NCBI GenBank assembly: GCA_934636825.1
Contig: CAKUBG010000012.1
Location: 6,874 to 70,873 of the forward strand
DNA length: 64,000 nt
DNA from: an uncultured bacterium
GTDB taxonomy: Bacteria; Vulcanimicrobiota; Xenobia; Xenobiales; Xenobiaceae
Direction of reading: 5' to 3'
Position 1 is the stretch's first letter; the number at the start of each line of letters is the position of its first letter. This document shows positions 46,938-56,780 of the stretch, piece after piece. The translations under genes were made by a program, and so were the position numbers. The notes under the pieces were generated by a model. That model had not been told where the DNA came from. It saw only the letters and a list, made by a program, of their open reading frames with translations, and did no database searches.

Positions 46938-49625
46938 TTGAGCACAGCTATCAATTCCGATCTTACAGACCGCAGCAAACGCTGGGTTGTGGGCATAGAT
47001 TTAGGCACTACCAATTCAGCCATGTCCTGTCTTCCTTTATTGGAAGAAGGCAATTTGGAGAGCGTTTCCATTACCCAACGCATTTCCGAAAACCAGATCA
47101 GCCGCTTAGCTACTTTACCTAGCTTTCTTTACTTGCCAGGCGAACACGAAATGCCTTTGCATGCTATGGAACTTCCCTGGAATCAAGAGCTGGACTACGC
47201 CGTAGGCGCTTTTGCCCGCACTCAAGGAGCAAAAATTCCCGGCCGTGTAGTTAGTTCTGCCAAATCTTGGTTGGCCCACCGTCGCGCCGAACCGGGAGAG
47301 GCTATTTTACCTTGGGAAGCTGTCAAAGAAGGGCGTAAAGTAAGTGCTATCGAGGCTTCGCGTCGTTATTTGGCTCATATGCGCGACTCTTGGGACTACG
47401 ATCATCCAGAACATCCCTTGGCTTTGCAAGAATTAGTGTTAACTGTGCCGGCTTCTTTTGACGAAATAGCCCGAGATTTGACTATAGAAGCAGCCGATCG
47501 CGCCGGTTTGGAAAATGTCACTCTCTTAGAAGAGCCGCAAGCCGCTTTTTATACTTGGCTGTGGCCTAGACGCAAAACTTGGCGCAGCAGTTTGCCAGGC
47601 GTCAATGAAATTTTAATTTGCGATATTGGCGGCGGCACTTGTGACTTTACGGCTATCAAAATTGATGAAGACGGTTTACGCCGTATAGCTGTAGGCGATC
47701 ACTTAATGTTGGGTGGCGACAACTTAGATATTGCCATAGCCAGACTGTGTGAAGCCAGATTGGGCGTAAAACTAAATTTATTGCAATGGGGCGTCTTGCA
47801 ACAGCAGTGCCGCCAAGCAAAAGAAAAGTTGCTTGGTGCCAATCCTCCCGAATCATGTTCAGTTATTACTCCTGGTATTGGCTCCAAGCTCATCGACAGC
47901 GCTTTACAAACGGAAGTCAGTCGCCAAGAAATCCAAGAGCTAATTTTAAATGGCTTTTTCCCTGAAGTTCCCTTTGACGAGCCGATAGCTAGCGATCGCA
48001 AAGTAGGTTTACAACAATGGGGTTTGCCTTACGCTAGCGATCCTATCGTTCCCCATTATTTATCGTCCTTTATGCGCACCCATAACTTGAAGCCGCAAGC
48101 GGTTTTATTTAACGGTGGCGCCTGTCGTCCTCAAGCCATTAAGCAGCGAATTTGTAAGATCTTAAACAATTGGCTGGGCTACGAAATACAAGTTTTGGAA
48201 AATGAAGCTGAAGATCTAGCCGTAGCTCATGGTGCCTGTGCTTTTGGTTGGCTCAAAAGCCATGGCCAAGAACGCATAAAAGGCGGCATTGCTCGTTCGT
48301 ATTATTTGGGCGTGGGAGATGATCAAGCTCTTTGCGTCATTCGGCGCAACCAAGACGGAGGTGAACGCCAAGAAGTCGACGATATGGAGTTGAAACTCAG
48401 AGTAGGCTCCCCAGCGGCCTTCCCACTTTTTGCTTCGGCCGAGCGTCCTCAAGACATGGTAGGTCAAGTAGTTAAGCAAGAATTGCTTAAACCTTTGGGC
48501 ACTTTAGAGACGGTAGCTGCAGGCAGTAAAGGCGAAAGTGAAGTAACAGTGCATTTAGCCGCACAAGTAACTGAAATTGGCACTATGGCTCTTTGGGCCA
48601 CTTCTTTAGATGGCTCGCGTAATTGGTCGTTGCAATTGCCTTTACGCGGACGCAGACAGAAAAAAGCATCCTTAGATGTTGCCCCCAAGTTGATCGACAA
48701 AGCCAAAAAGCTAATCAATTATACTTTCAGTACCAAAGCCAACAAGCTGCGAGATACAGATATAAGACCCAGAGCTTTGCTGGGTTCTTTGGAAGCTTCT
48801 CTGGGTAAACGCACCGCTTGGCCTTCCAACTTGAACAGAAGTTTGTGGGAAGCTTTTTGGCTTTGCGCCGATAAACGCCGCTCTTGCGCCGAATACGAAG
48901 CGGCTTGGTTTAATGGAGCCGGTTTCTTGTTACGCCCCGGCTTGGGTGCACCTTTGGACAAATGGCGCCTCGAGCAAATGCAAAAACTGCTGCCAGAGTG
49001 GATGCAATTTTCTCAAGATGAAAATGTACGCCGCGAGTTTTGGGTTTTCTGGCGCCGTTTGTCTGCAGGTTTAGAAGCCGCTGCCCAAACTAGCTTGTGG
49101 GCCAACTTGGCTCCCCGCCTTATACCCGGGCGCAAACATATAAAAAGTCGCCTCAAGCAACTGCTGCCAGCCGAAAAAGTAGAAGTTATGCGCTTAGCTG
49201 TCAGCTTAGAACGTATACCGATGTCGGAAAAAGAGACTTTAGCTGAAACTATTTTCCAAGACTTTAAAGTGCGCCCAGATACGGTCTGGCAACTTTCTCG
49301 TTTGGGAGCCAGACGCCTGATGGGAGCCGGCCCTCAACACGTTATGGCCGCCGAACTTGTAGAAACTTGGGTAGAAAAAATTCTCAGCACCAAGTGGTCT
49401 GACAGCCGTTCCATTGGTTTAGCCACAGCCGAAATGGCTCGTTATACCAACAATCGCGCTTTAGACTTAAATAAGAAGTTGCGCGAACGGCTGGCCGAAC
49501 GGCTGGAGCGCGAAAAACTTCCCCAGGCGGCCCAGCGTGTACTTTGTTTATGTGAAGAAGAGGACGAAGCTGCCTCCGTCCTCTTCGGTGAAGATTTGCC
49601 TATGGGTTTGCGCTTAGACGTCTAA
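46938..49625 (+). CDS. Large Hsp70 family protein
   Basis: 895 aa. Hsp70-type ATPase motifs are VVGIDLGTTNSAM, LLEEPQAAFY, ILICDIGGGTCDFTAIKI and GGDNLD. The N-terminal ATPase domain runs to about 440; the remaining 450 residues do not resemble the DnaK substrate-binding domain and are helical and basic, as in the group of long DnaK-related proteins with a DUF3731-type C-terminus. The role is unknown; in other genomes this kind often neighbours a second, shorter Hsp70, which is absent here. TTG 46938 behind AAGGAGA; the frame starts upstream at 46923 but lacks a site. It ends 12 bases inside the convergent kinase gene. Confidence 0.85.
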   Translation: MSTAINSDLTDRSKRWVVGIDLGTTNSAMSCLPLLEEGNLESVSITQRISENQISRLATLPSFLYLPGEHEMPLHAMELPWNQELDYAVGAFARTQGAKIPGRVVSSAKSWLAHRRAEPGEAILPWEAVKEGRKVSAIEASRRYLAHMRDSWDYDHPEHPLALQELVLTVPASFDEIARDLTIEAADRAGLENVTLLEEPQAAFYTWLWPRRKTWRSSLPGVNEILICDIGGGTCDFTAIKIDEDGLRRIAVGDHLMLGGDNLDIAIARLCEARLGVKLNLLQWGVLQQQCRQAKEKLLGANPPESCSVITPGIGSKLIDSALQTEVSRQEIQELILNGFFPEVPFDEPIASDRKVGLQQWGLPYASDPIVPHYLSSFMRTHNLKPQAVLFNGGACRPQAIKQRICKILNNWLGYEIQVLENEAEDLAVAHGACAFGWLKSHGQERIKGGIARSYYLGVGDDQALCVIRRNQDGGERQEVDDMELKLRVGSPAAFPLFASAERPQDMVGQVVKQELLKPLGTLETVAAGSKGESEVTVHLAAQVTEIGTMALWATSLDGSRNWSLQLPLRGRRQKKASLDVAPKLIDKAKKLINYTFSTKANKLRDTDIRPRALLGSLEASLGKRTAWPSNLNRSLWEAFWLCADKRRSCAEYEAAWFNGAGFLLRPGLGAPLDKWRLEQMQKLLPEWMQFSQDENVRREFWVFWRRLSAGLEAAAQTSLWANLAPRLIPGRKHIKSRLKQLLPAEKVEVMRLAVSLERIPMSEKETLAETIFQDFKVRPDTVWQLSRLGARRLMGAGPQHVMAAELVETWVEKILSTKWSDSRSIGLATAEMARYTNNRALDLNKKLRERLAERLEREKLPQAAQRVLCLCEEEDEAASVLFGEDLPMGLRLDV

Positions 49626-51413
49626 GTCTTTAGCTGACATCAGCGGCAGTGTGATAGTCACTTGAGTGCCTTGGCCCACTTTACTATCAAATTTGACACT
49701 GCCGCCATGACGTTTCACGATAGCTTCGGTAATGGGAATACCTAAGCCGGTGCCGCCGCTAATGCGATCGCGTCCAGTATCTACTCTATAAAAGCGTTTG
49801 CCCAAATTGGCCAGATGTTCAGGAGAAATACCGCACCCCTCGTCGCTGACTACGATCTTTACATCATTATCAGCAACTTGAGCTGCTACTTTTACTTGTT
49901 TTTCTTTGGGCGTATGGCGCAAAGCATTGTCAATAATATTGCGTACGGCTCTAGTCAAAGCTGAAGCGTCACCTAAAATCCACACGTCGCGACCGGTCTC
50001 AATTTCGACAGGATGTTCCATAGCTTCACTCAAGGAAGCTCCTACAGCATTTTTCACCACTTCGTTGACGCTAACAGGATCAGTCACCTTGCGGTGAGAC
50101 AGTTCTTGGTTGCGCGATAAAGTCAATAAATCGAGTACTAAATGCTCCATGCGGCTAAGTTCTTTATCGATAGTAGATACGGTACTTTGCACTTTATCTA
50201 ATACTTTGGCATCTTCCAGCTTCAATTTAAGTACATGTACCGCTCCCATCAAGCTAGTTAAGGGCGTTTTTAGTTCGTGGGAAGCATCGCCAATAAAACG
50301 TTGCTGTTCCAGAAAAGACTCTTGCAAAGCGTCCAACATATGATCGAAAGTATTGGCCATAACGAATATCTCGTTGCGTCCTTCGCCCAAATGGACTCGA
50401 GCGCTTAAATCGCCAGCTTCCAATTTTTTAGCTACTCCGACAACTTTTTGCAAAGGCGTTGTCAATACTCTAGCTGTGCAAATACCTGCTACCGATACGA
50501 GTAAAGCCAAAATGATGGAGCCAATAGCAAAAAGGCGATGAGCCATTTTTATAGCTCTGTCGGCAAAATTCCAAGGAACGGCAGCTTCTATATAACCAGT
50601 AAGCTTATCCCCTTCGGTAATGGGACAAAGCATAATTTGAAAATTAGGCGCCTCTACATAAACCAAAGTGAAAGGGCCGAAATGGGGAGGTGGCGGCATC
50701 CCTTCGTTTATACCGCGCTTGTCACTGGAAAGCCAAAGCAAAAAATGGTGGAACAAACTATTGCGCCTAGGCAATTTAGAAGGCCCGTAGTAGGTAAAGC
50801 CAGCTTCCTTAATAATAGCTTGAGAATAAGCCATCATTTCAGGAGCATTGTCTAGTCCACGGTGCCCAGCTTTATCTGAATTTTGCAAGCGCCGCCAATT
50901 TTCACTTAAAAAAGAGAACATGGCGCGACTGGGCACTCTAGGGAATTGCTCTTTGCCTTCAAAATGCATAAAAGGCGACTCAGAAGAGGCTATCTTGCGG
51001 CCTTGCAAATCGTAAATACGCACATAGCTACAATTGCGTCCAATGGCTTCAGCCATCTTCTGATAATTGCCATTAAATTGAGCTAAACGCAAAGCCCTGG
51101 GCTTAGGCTTACGGCGCTGAGGTATGTTTTCTCTACTTCCTCCGCTTGAGCACATTCCGCTTATTGTTTGCCAAAATCCGGGGGCAGGTCTCTTATGATG
51201 CAAACGCTCGCGCTCAGCGTCCATTATCATTCTTACATCTTCTTTATCATCTTCGGCAAAATAATAAAGAATAGTGTACAAAGACCTGGCTCCCTCATTC
51301 CATACTACACTGTCTATAGCAAAGCAAATAAACAAACCGGAACAAAAAATAGCCAGCGAGAGAATGGTCACAAAAGACAGAGAAATTAGTACCGATAAAG
51401 AAACTCTGCGCAT
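49614..51413 (-). CDS. Sensor histidine kinase
   Basis: 599 aa membrane kinase. An N-terminal membrane segment (VLISLSFVTILSLAIFCSGL), a large extracytoplasmic part of about 250 residues, a second membrane segment (LFAIGSIILALLVSVAGICT), HAMP, then HisKA with phosphoacceptor His in DASHELKTPLTSLMGAV and the ATPase domain with NIIDNALRHTP, DEGCGIS and GTGLGIPI. The signal sensed is unknown; the sensor domain is not recognised. ATG 51413, 27 bases after the regulator gene, which is transcribed first. Its end overlaps the Hsp70 gene tail to tail. Confidence 0.93.
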   Translation of the reverse strand: MRRVSLSVLISLSFVTILSLAIFCSGLFICFAIDSVVWNEGARSLYTILYYFAEDDKEDVRMIMDAERERLHHKRPAPGFWQTISGMCSSGGSRENIPQRRKPKPRALRLAQFNGNYQKMAEAIGRNCSYVRIYDLQGRKIASSESPFMHFEGKEQFPRVPSRAMFSFLSENWRRLQNSDKAGHRGLDNAPEMMAYSQAIIKEAGFTYYGPSKLPRRNSLFHHFLLWLSSDKRGINEGMPPPPHFGPFTLVYVEAPNFQIMLCPITEGDKLTGYIEAAVPWNFADRAIKMAHRLFAIGSIILALLVSVAGICTARVLTTPLQKVVGVAKKLEAGDLSARVHLGEGRNEIFVMANTFDHMLDALQESFLEQQRFIGDASHELKTPLTSLMGAVHVLKLKLEDAKVLDKVQSTVSTIDKELSRMEHLVLDLLTLSRNQELSHRKVTDPVSVNEVVKNAVGASLSEAMEHPVEIETGRDVWILGDASALTRAVRNIIDNALRHTPKEKQVKVAAQVADNDVKIVVSDEGCGISPEHLANLGKRFYRVDTGRDRISGGTGLGIPITEAIVKRHGGSVKFDSKVGQGTQVTITLPLMSAKDLDV

Positions 51414-51440
51414 AATCTTTAGGCCTCTCCTAGCCTACTT

Positions 51441-52115
51441 CTAACCTAAAGCGTAACCGACGCCACGTACAGTGCGTAAAAGAGAACGATTCTCGTCGTC
51501 AAGTTTATTGCGTAAAGCACATATATAAACTTCTACAACATTGGTTTCCAAATCATCACTCCACCCCCAGAGTTGTTGCAAAATCTGCTGACGAGTGAAA
51601 ACTTGACGCGGCTTACTCATAAACATTTCCAGAAGTTCAAATTCGCGCAAAGTCAAATGGAGAGTACGACCGCCTTTGGTGACAATATGAGAATCGGGAT
51701 CTAAAATAATATCTTCATATTCCAAGAAATTGACCTTGCGTCCCTTACTGCGACGCAATAAGGCTCTGACTCTAGCCATCAATTCAGCGAAATGGAAAGG
51801 CTTAGCTAAATAATCATCGCCGCCATTATCTAAGCCCTCGACCATATCTTCAAGCTGATCTTTGGCGCTTAAAAATAAAATAGGCACGTCGGCAATACTG
51901 CGTATACCTTTGCATACTTCCAAACCGGAAATATCCGGCAACATAATGTCTAAAATAACCAAGTCAGGGTGATTATCTTTGTATTTTTTCAAAGCCTCAC
52001 TGCCAGTAGCTGCCGTAATAGTTCGATAAGATTCATGTTCCAAAGTATAAGTCACCGACTCGCGAATAGATTCTTCGTCATCAACGACTAACACCAAAGG
52101 CTGCTGAGTTGCCAT
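51441..52115 (-). CDS. OmpR-family response regulator
   Basis: 224 aa. Receiver domain with acidic pocket D12-D13, phosphoacceptor D56 (LVILDIMLPDISG) and the switch lysine in YLAKPFHFAEL, followed by a winged-helix DNA-binding domain (LTLREFELLEMFM, TNVVEVYICALRNKL and RTVRGVGYAL). It is the partner of the kinase encoded next. ATG 52115 behind GGAGGG. Targets are unknown; no obvious repeat operator was seen near its start. Confidence 0.95.
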   Translation of the reverse strand: MATQQPLVLVVDDEESIRESVTYTLEHESYRTITAATGSEALKKYKDNHPDLVILDIMLPDISGLEVCKGIRSIADVPILFLSAKDQLEDMVEGLDNGGDDYLAKPFHFAELMARVRALLRRSKGRKVNFLEYEDIILDPDSHIVTKGGRTLHLTLREFELLEMFMSKPRQVFTRQQILQQLWGWSDDLETNVVEVYICALRNKLDDENRSLLRTVRGVGYALG

Positions 52116-52223
52116 AATGCTCCCTCCTAAAAAACGAAATAACCTCTCAAATATCTGTCCGTATTATAAAGAATTTTTCTTTATTTTTCTCCTTATCAAG
52201 TGGCTAAAGGTTAAAGATAAGCT

Positions 52224-52262
52224 AAAAAAAAGAGCAATTTTGCCTAAAACAAAAATGCTCTT
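52224..52262 (-). terminator. Terminator of thiI
   Basis: On the minus strand, AAGAGCA and TGCTCTT form the stem, extended by imperfect A/T pairing, and a T8 run follows (read at 52224-52231). It separates thiI from the response-regulator gene. Confidence 0.8.
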
Positions 52263-52287
52263 CAATCTCAATTTATAGATTTAGATG

Positions 52288-53541
52288 CTATTCTTGGCCT
52301 AAATCCAGAGGGCAGCCCCACTCTCCATCTTTATAGACAGGAGCTTGCAACTGAGTATGTTCAACTTCCTTGCCATTCCAACGTAATTCCAAAATTTCGG
52401 CCTTTTCTACAGCTTCGGCTTCTAATTCTGCCAATTCCATGTGGCTTTCTAATTCCAGCACTTCACGTAATCTGGCTTTGGTGCAAGGATGCTTACTGAG
52501 CATTAAGGAGCAACAATCTTCGTAAGGACGGGCAGAAAGTTCATAAGTGCCGATATTGCGAGCTATTTTTAAAATATCTTCTTTGTCAGTTCCGACCAAA
52601 GGACGCAACATAGGCATTTTGGCAGCTTCGTCGATTACTCTCATATTGGTAAGCGTCTGAGAAGCTACTTGTCCTAAGCTTTCGCCGGTAAGCAAAGCCT
52701 GAGCTCCTTCTCGTTCGGCTACCAAAGAAGCAATACGCACCATAGAGCGACGATATAAGATCATACGCAAATCAGCCGGAGTCATGCTAAGCAATTCTTC
52801 TTGCACCGGGGCAAAACTGACCAAATAAAGTTTGGTTTTGTATTGGAAACGAGTTAAAATATCGGCCAACAGAGTGCAATTTTCCAAACTAGCCTTATTG
52901 GTAAATGGATAAGAATGGAAGTGGCACATAATTACATCGGCGCCACGCTTCATCATATTCCAACAAGCTACTGGAGAATCGAAACCGGAGCTGAGCAAAC
53001 CAACAATCTTACCAGCAGTACCTACAGGAAGACCGCCCGGCCCTTTGATACGTTCCCCAGAAACCAACACTAAATTGTTGACGATTTCTAAGCGAATGGT
53101 AATATCCGGATTAGTTAGATCGACTTTCATCTCGCGACCAATATCTTTGGCTCTATCGCCAATGTAGCCGCCCACAGTCCTTTCCACTTCTCCAGAACGC
53201 ATAGGGAAACTCTTGTCGGGACGACGACAGCGCACGGCAAAAGTTTTGCCTTCAGCTTCGCAAAAGCACTTCCAAGCCGCTTTTTTCATAGCTTCGAGAT
53301 CTTGAGGGACTTCATAAACCAAAGCATAGTTGGCCACCCCAAAAACCCCACCCATGCGGCGGCGCACTTCTTCCAAATCTTCTGAATCCAAATTGAAAGT
53401 AATACGACCATATAAAGTACGTACGGAAATCTTTCCCATATCGCGGAAAGTTTTGCGCAAATTGCTAACTAAACGCTTTACAAAAAGATTGCGATTGTTG
53501 CCTTTGAGGGCAATTTCATGATAATGAACGACTATTTGCAT
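52288..53541 (-). CDS. thiI: ThiI, tRNA 4-thiouridine synthase (no rhodanese domain)
   Basis: 417 aa. The N-terminal ferredoxin-like and THUMP domains (about 1-165) are followed by the PP-loop adenylation domain with SSGFDSP at 184-190. It activates U8 of tRNA so that sulfur can be added, and in some bacteria also serves thiamine synthesis. There is no C-terminal rhodanese domain, as in Bacillus ThiI, so a cysteine desulfurase supplies sulfur directly. ATG 53541. The next gene upstream on this strand encodes a TudS-like desulfidase, 144 bases away. Confidence 0.93.
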   Translation of the reverse strand: MQIVVHYHEIALKGNNRNLFVKRLVSNLRKTFRDMGKISVRTLYGRITFNLDSEDLEEVRRRMGGVFGVANYALVYEVPQDLEAMKKAAWKCFCEAEGKTFAVRCRRPDKSFPMRSGEVERTVGGYIGDRAKDIGREMKVDLTNPDITIRLEIVNNLVLVSGERIKGPGGLPVGTAGKIVGLLSSGFDSPVACWNMMKRGADVIMCHFHSYPFTNKASLENCTLLADILTRFQYKTKLYLVSFAPVQEELLSMTPADLRMILYRRSMVRIASLVAEREGAQALLTGESLGQVASQTLTNMRVIDEAAKMPMLRPLVGTDKEDILKIARNIGTYELSARPYEDCCSLMLSKHPCTKARLREVLELESHMELAELEAEAVEKAEILELRWNGKEVEHTQLQAPVYKDGEWGCPLDLGQE

Positions 53542-53685
53542 TATTTATATTTTCCCAGCTGCAGATTTTTACAGCGATATACTCCCCATACCTGAAGGCA
53601 AGGTGTTCTACGGCACCTACGGTAAAAATGCTGCCCCTACCTCGATTTATTTTTTGCTGCGCCCCTTATTGGCGCGTTCGACGGC

Positions 53686-54216
53686 TTAACCTGCCGACTT
53701 AATACAAAACCCTTTGGCCTCCAACAAATCACAGGCTACGCCGCGCCCAGCATGACGCTGTCCATCAGCTCCACCCACGCTGCCGCAGCCGCAGGAAGGG
53801 CTATGCTGCTTCAGGATGATAAGTTCCGGCTGCAAAAGCTCGGCCAAAGCCAACACAGCTTCAGCTCCAGCCCGGAATTGAGCTGTAACATTTTGGCCGC
53901 TGCGATTGATAACTTGAGCGCTGTATCCGCAAATAGAACCACCTTCAGCGCCTCCAGCTAAGCCAGCCGGAACTCTGGGCACAGGCAAACCGCCTTGCAT
54001 CTCGGGGCAAATAGGCATTGCCTCGTCTGAGCCAAAGTTTTCAAGCAATTGAGGATCGGCTTTGGCTTGTCCATCGTATCGGCAAGGCCAGCCTAACAAA
54101 CAGGCAGAAATCATGATTTTAGGCGGTTTGCTCAAGCTGAGCAAGCGCTTTTGCTCAGCTTCAAGCTTAGAAAGCAGCTCGTCGTCCTGCGGCTGCGGAC
54201 ACTGGGCAGAAGTCAT
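53686..54216 (-). CDS. DUF523 / TudS-like thiouracil or thiouridine desulfidase
   Basis: 176 aa. DUF523 motifs are visible: ISACLLGWPCRYDG (C39, C45), PICPEMQGGL (C70) and KQHSPSCGCG (C142). Three of these cysteines hold a [4Fe-4S] cluster in characterised members, which remove sulfur from thiouracil; related proteins act on 4-thiouridine in tRNA. This copy has no DUF1722 partner domain. The N-terminal 30 residues are an extra helix. ATG 54216. It lies directly upstream of thiI, which adds the sulfur, so the pair may set or recycle s4U. Confidence 0.85.
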   Translation of the reverse strand: MTSAQCPQPQDDELLSKLEAEQKRLLSLSKPPKIMISACLLGWPCRYDGQAKADPQLLENFGSDEAMPICPEMQGGLPVPRVPAGLAGGAEGGSICGYSAQVINRSGQNVTAQFRAGAEAVLALAELLQPELIILKQHSPSCGCGSVGGADGQRHAGRGVACDLLEAKGFCIKSAG

Positions 54217-54237
54217 TTTTTTTGCCTTTCTGCAGCG

Positions 54238-55446
54238 CTAGATGGCGCGGCGTACAAATTGGTTGCTCGGCCCCTGGCTGGCGAAGATATAAATATACTT
54301 GTCCTGGGCAGCGATACTAAAGCCGGTACAACCGATCATGGGCTTAAGCTTTAAAGCTACTTCCGGATTGCTAAACTTGCCGTCTTTAAGGCAAGAATAA
54401 ATAATAGATTCACCATCTCGGCTTAAGCTAGCTACATGCAAATTGCCATTTTTATCCTGGCAAGCTTCCAAAGCAGCTCCTATGGGAGCTTCTCCAGCTG
54501 CTGGAGGCGCTGCTGGCACTACTTGCCAGGAGCCGTCTTCCCAGCGACGCACTTGGCGGCGGCTTTTGTCATTTTTACTCAAACGAGGCAAATCGTAAAC
54601 TAAAAGTGGGTTCTTGCCACTATTGTCACAAAGAGAGAAATTTAAACCGAATTTGCCGCGCACGATGTTGACAGAATCTTCGTTGGTACCAATCAAAGGA
54701 CGGAGATAGGAACTAAGCAAACTATGCCCATCGTTCCACACTGTCACAAAGCCGCCCTTATTTTCGCCAGCCAGCTCAACTTTATCGCAACCTACGCCTT
54801 GGCGCCCCAAATTGCAAGCTCGAGGACGGTCGCCTCGATATTGCGGATCGAAAATAGCTGCCTTTACCATATTATTTTCAGCTGTCCAACCAAAGCATAA
54901 GCTAGGCTTGCGTCCACCGACACCGGCAATATCGATATCGCTACCTCCGCCAGCTCCGGAAAGCACAAAGCTGTCACAAACAGCAGGTTTACTAAAGCTC
55001 CAACCACTATCGCTAGAGTAGGAGTACATTACTTCAAAAGCATTTTCACTTTGTTCCACTATGTTGTGCAAGAACAATATGCCAACACTATATTTTGCAG
55101 TAGCGGCAGCTACTTTGCGCACACCGGCCAAGTTGGCGCCAAAGAAAGGAGCTTTGATAGTTGTCCATTTATTGCCAGATTCAAAAACTGAGAAACTAAA
55201 CTCTGGAGCTTTAATAGCGCTAGCATTATTAGACCAGCCAAAAAAGACTTGCAAACGCTTATAAGTGAGTAACTGCGGATCTACAACTAAACCGCCTCCG
55301 GTATCGGGAGTTTCCAACGACTGCCAGCTAGATGAAGATGCCCAGCTCTCTTTTGTCTGGGCGCAGCCCAAAACAATACCTCCGACACATGCCAAACAAG
55401 CTAAGCCGACAGCTGTCGACCGATAAAACCTTTGACTAAAATTCAC
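54238..55446 (-). CDS. Lipoprotein with a predicted beta-propeller-like domain
   Basis: 402 aa, function unknown. The N-terminus is a lipoprotein signal (hydrophobic GLACLACVGGIVLGC, lipobox LGC with C28), so it should sit on a membrane outside the cytoplasm. The rest is rich in beta strands with repeated aromatic-rich segments such as SDSGWSFSKP, GWTAENNMVKAAIFD and LHVASLSRDGESIIYSC, similar to BNR or sialidase-type propellers, but no catalytic motif was recognised. Even cysteines in pairs could form disulfides. ATG 55446 behind GGAGG. It lies 17 bases after the M16 peptidase gene on the same strand. Confidence 0.7.
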   Translation of the reverse strand: MNFSQRFYRSTAVGLACLACVGGIVLGCAQTKESWASSSSWQSLETPDTGGGLVVDPQLLTYKRLQVFFGWSNNASAIKAPEFSFSVFESGNKWTTIKAPFFGANLAGVRKVAAATAKYSVGILFLHNIVEQSENAFEVMYSYSSDSGWSFSKPAVCDSFVLSGAGGGSDIDIAGVGGRKPSLCFGWTAENNMVKAAIFDPQYRGDRPRACNLGRQGVGCDKVELAGENKGGFVTVWNDGHSLLSSYLRPLIGTNEDSVNIVRGKFGLNFSLCDNSGKNPLLVYDLPRLSKNDKSRRQVRRWEDGSWQVVPAAPPAAGEAPIGAALEACQDKNGNLHVASLSRDGESIIYSCLKDGKFSNPEVALKLKPMIGCTGFSIAAQDKYIYIFASQGPSNQFVRRAI

Positions 55447-55463
55447 GGCAGCTTTTCCTCCGA

Positions 55464-56780
55464 TTAGAATTGATAAGTTTTTGGGAAGAGCGTCTTCAAT
55501 TCTTCAGCTGATCCAGACATGCAAACGAGCCTATCTACGGGATTCAGCCATTTGCTAGCCAACTCAGCCGCCCTAGCCTTGGAGACTTTTTCCAATCCGT
55601 TCAAATAGCTAGCAAAGTCGAAAACTATACCGTCTCTAGATAAAGTATGCCCCAATAAAGGAGCAGTTTCGCATGGGTTAGACCATTTAGAAACGACTCC
55701 AGCTGCGTGACGCATGACCGCTTCATTAAAGATATTTTCGTCTAAAGAGTTGGAAGCCAAGTCAGCAATTATCTTTTCCACAATGCCGATAACTCTTGGC
55801 AATTCTTTTACATGAGCAGATAAGTAGAGTTTAAAAACGCCCATGCCATCATAAACGTTAATGGCAGTGCGACAAGTATAAGTTAAGCTGTTTTTCTCAC
55901 GCAATTCCAAATTGAATAAACTGGAATAGCCTGCCCCCAATAAAGTATTGATCACACGCCAAGTAAGTAAATCTTTCTCAGTCAAGACAGGGAAACGCCA
56001 CCCCATAGAAACAAAAGCTTGTTCTTCCGGGCCCGAAGTTTTAAGTATAACGCTGCCGTCAGGATATTCACTTTCGATAAGGAAATTGGCCGGCTTAATT
56101 GCACTGCCGTAAGGAACGCTTTGCCAAAAATCGTCGGCACATTTGGCGAAATCGTCACTTAAATTGCCACAGCCTATAATTACTAAGTTGCTGCGATTAT
56201 AAATGCGCTGGTGGAAAGCACGTAAATAGGCTGAGTCCATTTTGGCCAATCCGGCGTCGTCGCCCACAGGAGGACGACTCATGGGATTGGGAGCCAAAAG
56301 CAAACTCTCTACAGCATGAGAAACGAAAATACCATAATCGGCCAATTCACGCTGACGCTCGTGAATAATTATCTCACGCTCTGAATTTATGCTCTGCTGA
56401 CTCAGTAAAGGCTTGAAAAGCACTTGTTGCAAAAGTTCGAATCCCAAGGCTTCTAAACCGCTGGGCACACGCACCCAATAAGCAGTTAAATCACGCGTAG
56501 AGTAAGCAGAAATTTGACCGCCTATTCCTTCAGCACAGCGTGACAAATCGTGAAGGGCGGGAAACTTTTCGGTGCCACGCATAGCTACATGTTCAAGAAA
56601 ATGAGAAGCGCCCCACTCCCCTCTGTCTTCGTAGCGAACACCAGTTCGCACAGCCGCAAAAATATAAGCAAACGGAGAGCCGTCATTCGGACAAACCACA
56701 CAGCGAGCTCCATTGGAAGCCTCAATTATTTGGGTACTTCGACAACGGGCAAATTCTTTAAAACTGGCAGGTAATTTCAT
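55464..56780 (-). CDS. Second M16 family zinc peptidase
   Basis: 438 aa. HFLEH zinc motif with a glutamate 70-odd residues on (REIIIHERQRE), and the C-terminal LREKNSLTYTCRTA site, so it keeps the features of an active peptidase. It is more divergent than the copy at 35209. ATG 56780 behind GAAGAAGAG; GTG 56795 adds five residues. First gene of a two-gene run with the lipoprotein downstream. Confidence 0.88.
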   Translation of the reverse strand: MKLPASFKEFARCRSTQIIEASNGARCVVCPNDGSPFAYIFAAVRTGVRYEDRGEWGASHFLEHVAMRGTEKFPALHDLSRCAEGIGGQISAYSTRDLTAYWVRVPSGLEALGFELLQQVLFKPLLSQQSINSEREIIIHERQRELADYGIFVSHAVESLLLAPNPMSRPPVGDDAGLAKMDSAYLRAFHQRIYNRSNLVIIGCGNLSDDFAKCADDFWQSVPYGSAIKPANFLIESEYPDGSVILKTSGPEEQAFVSMGWRFPVLTEKDLLTWRVINTLLGAGYSSLFNLELREKNSLTYTCRTAINVYDGMGVFKLYLSAHVKELPRVIGIVEKIIADLASNSLDENIFNEAVMRHAAGVVSKWSNPCETAPLLGHTLSRDGIVFDFASYLNGLEKVSKARAAELASKWLNPVDRLVCMSGSAEELKTLFPKTYQF

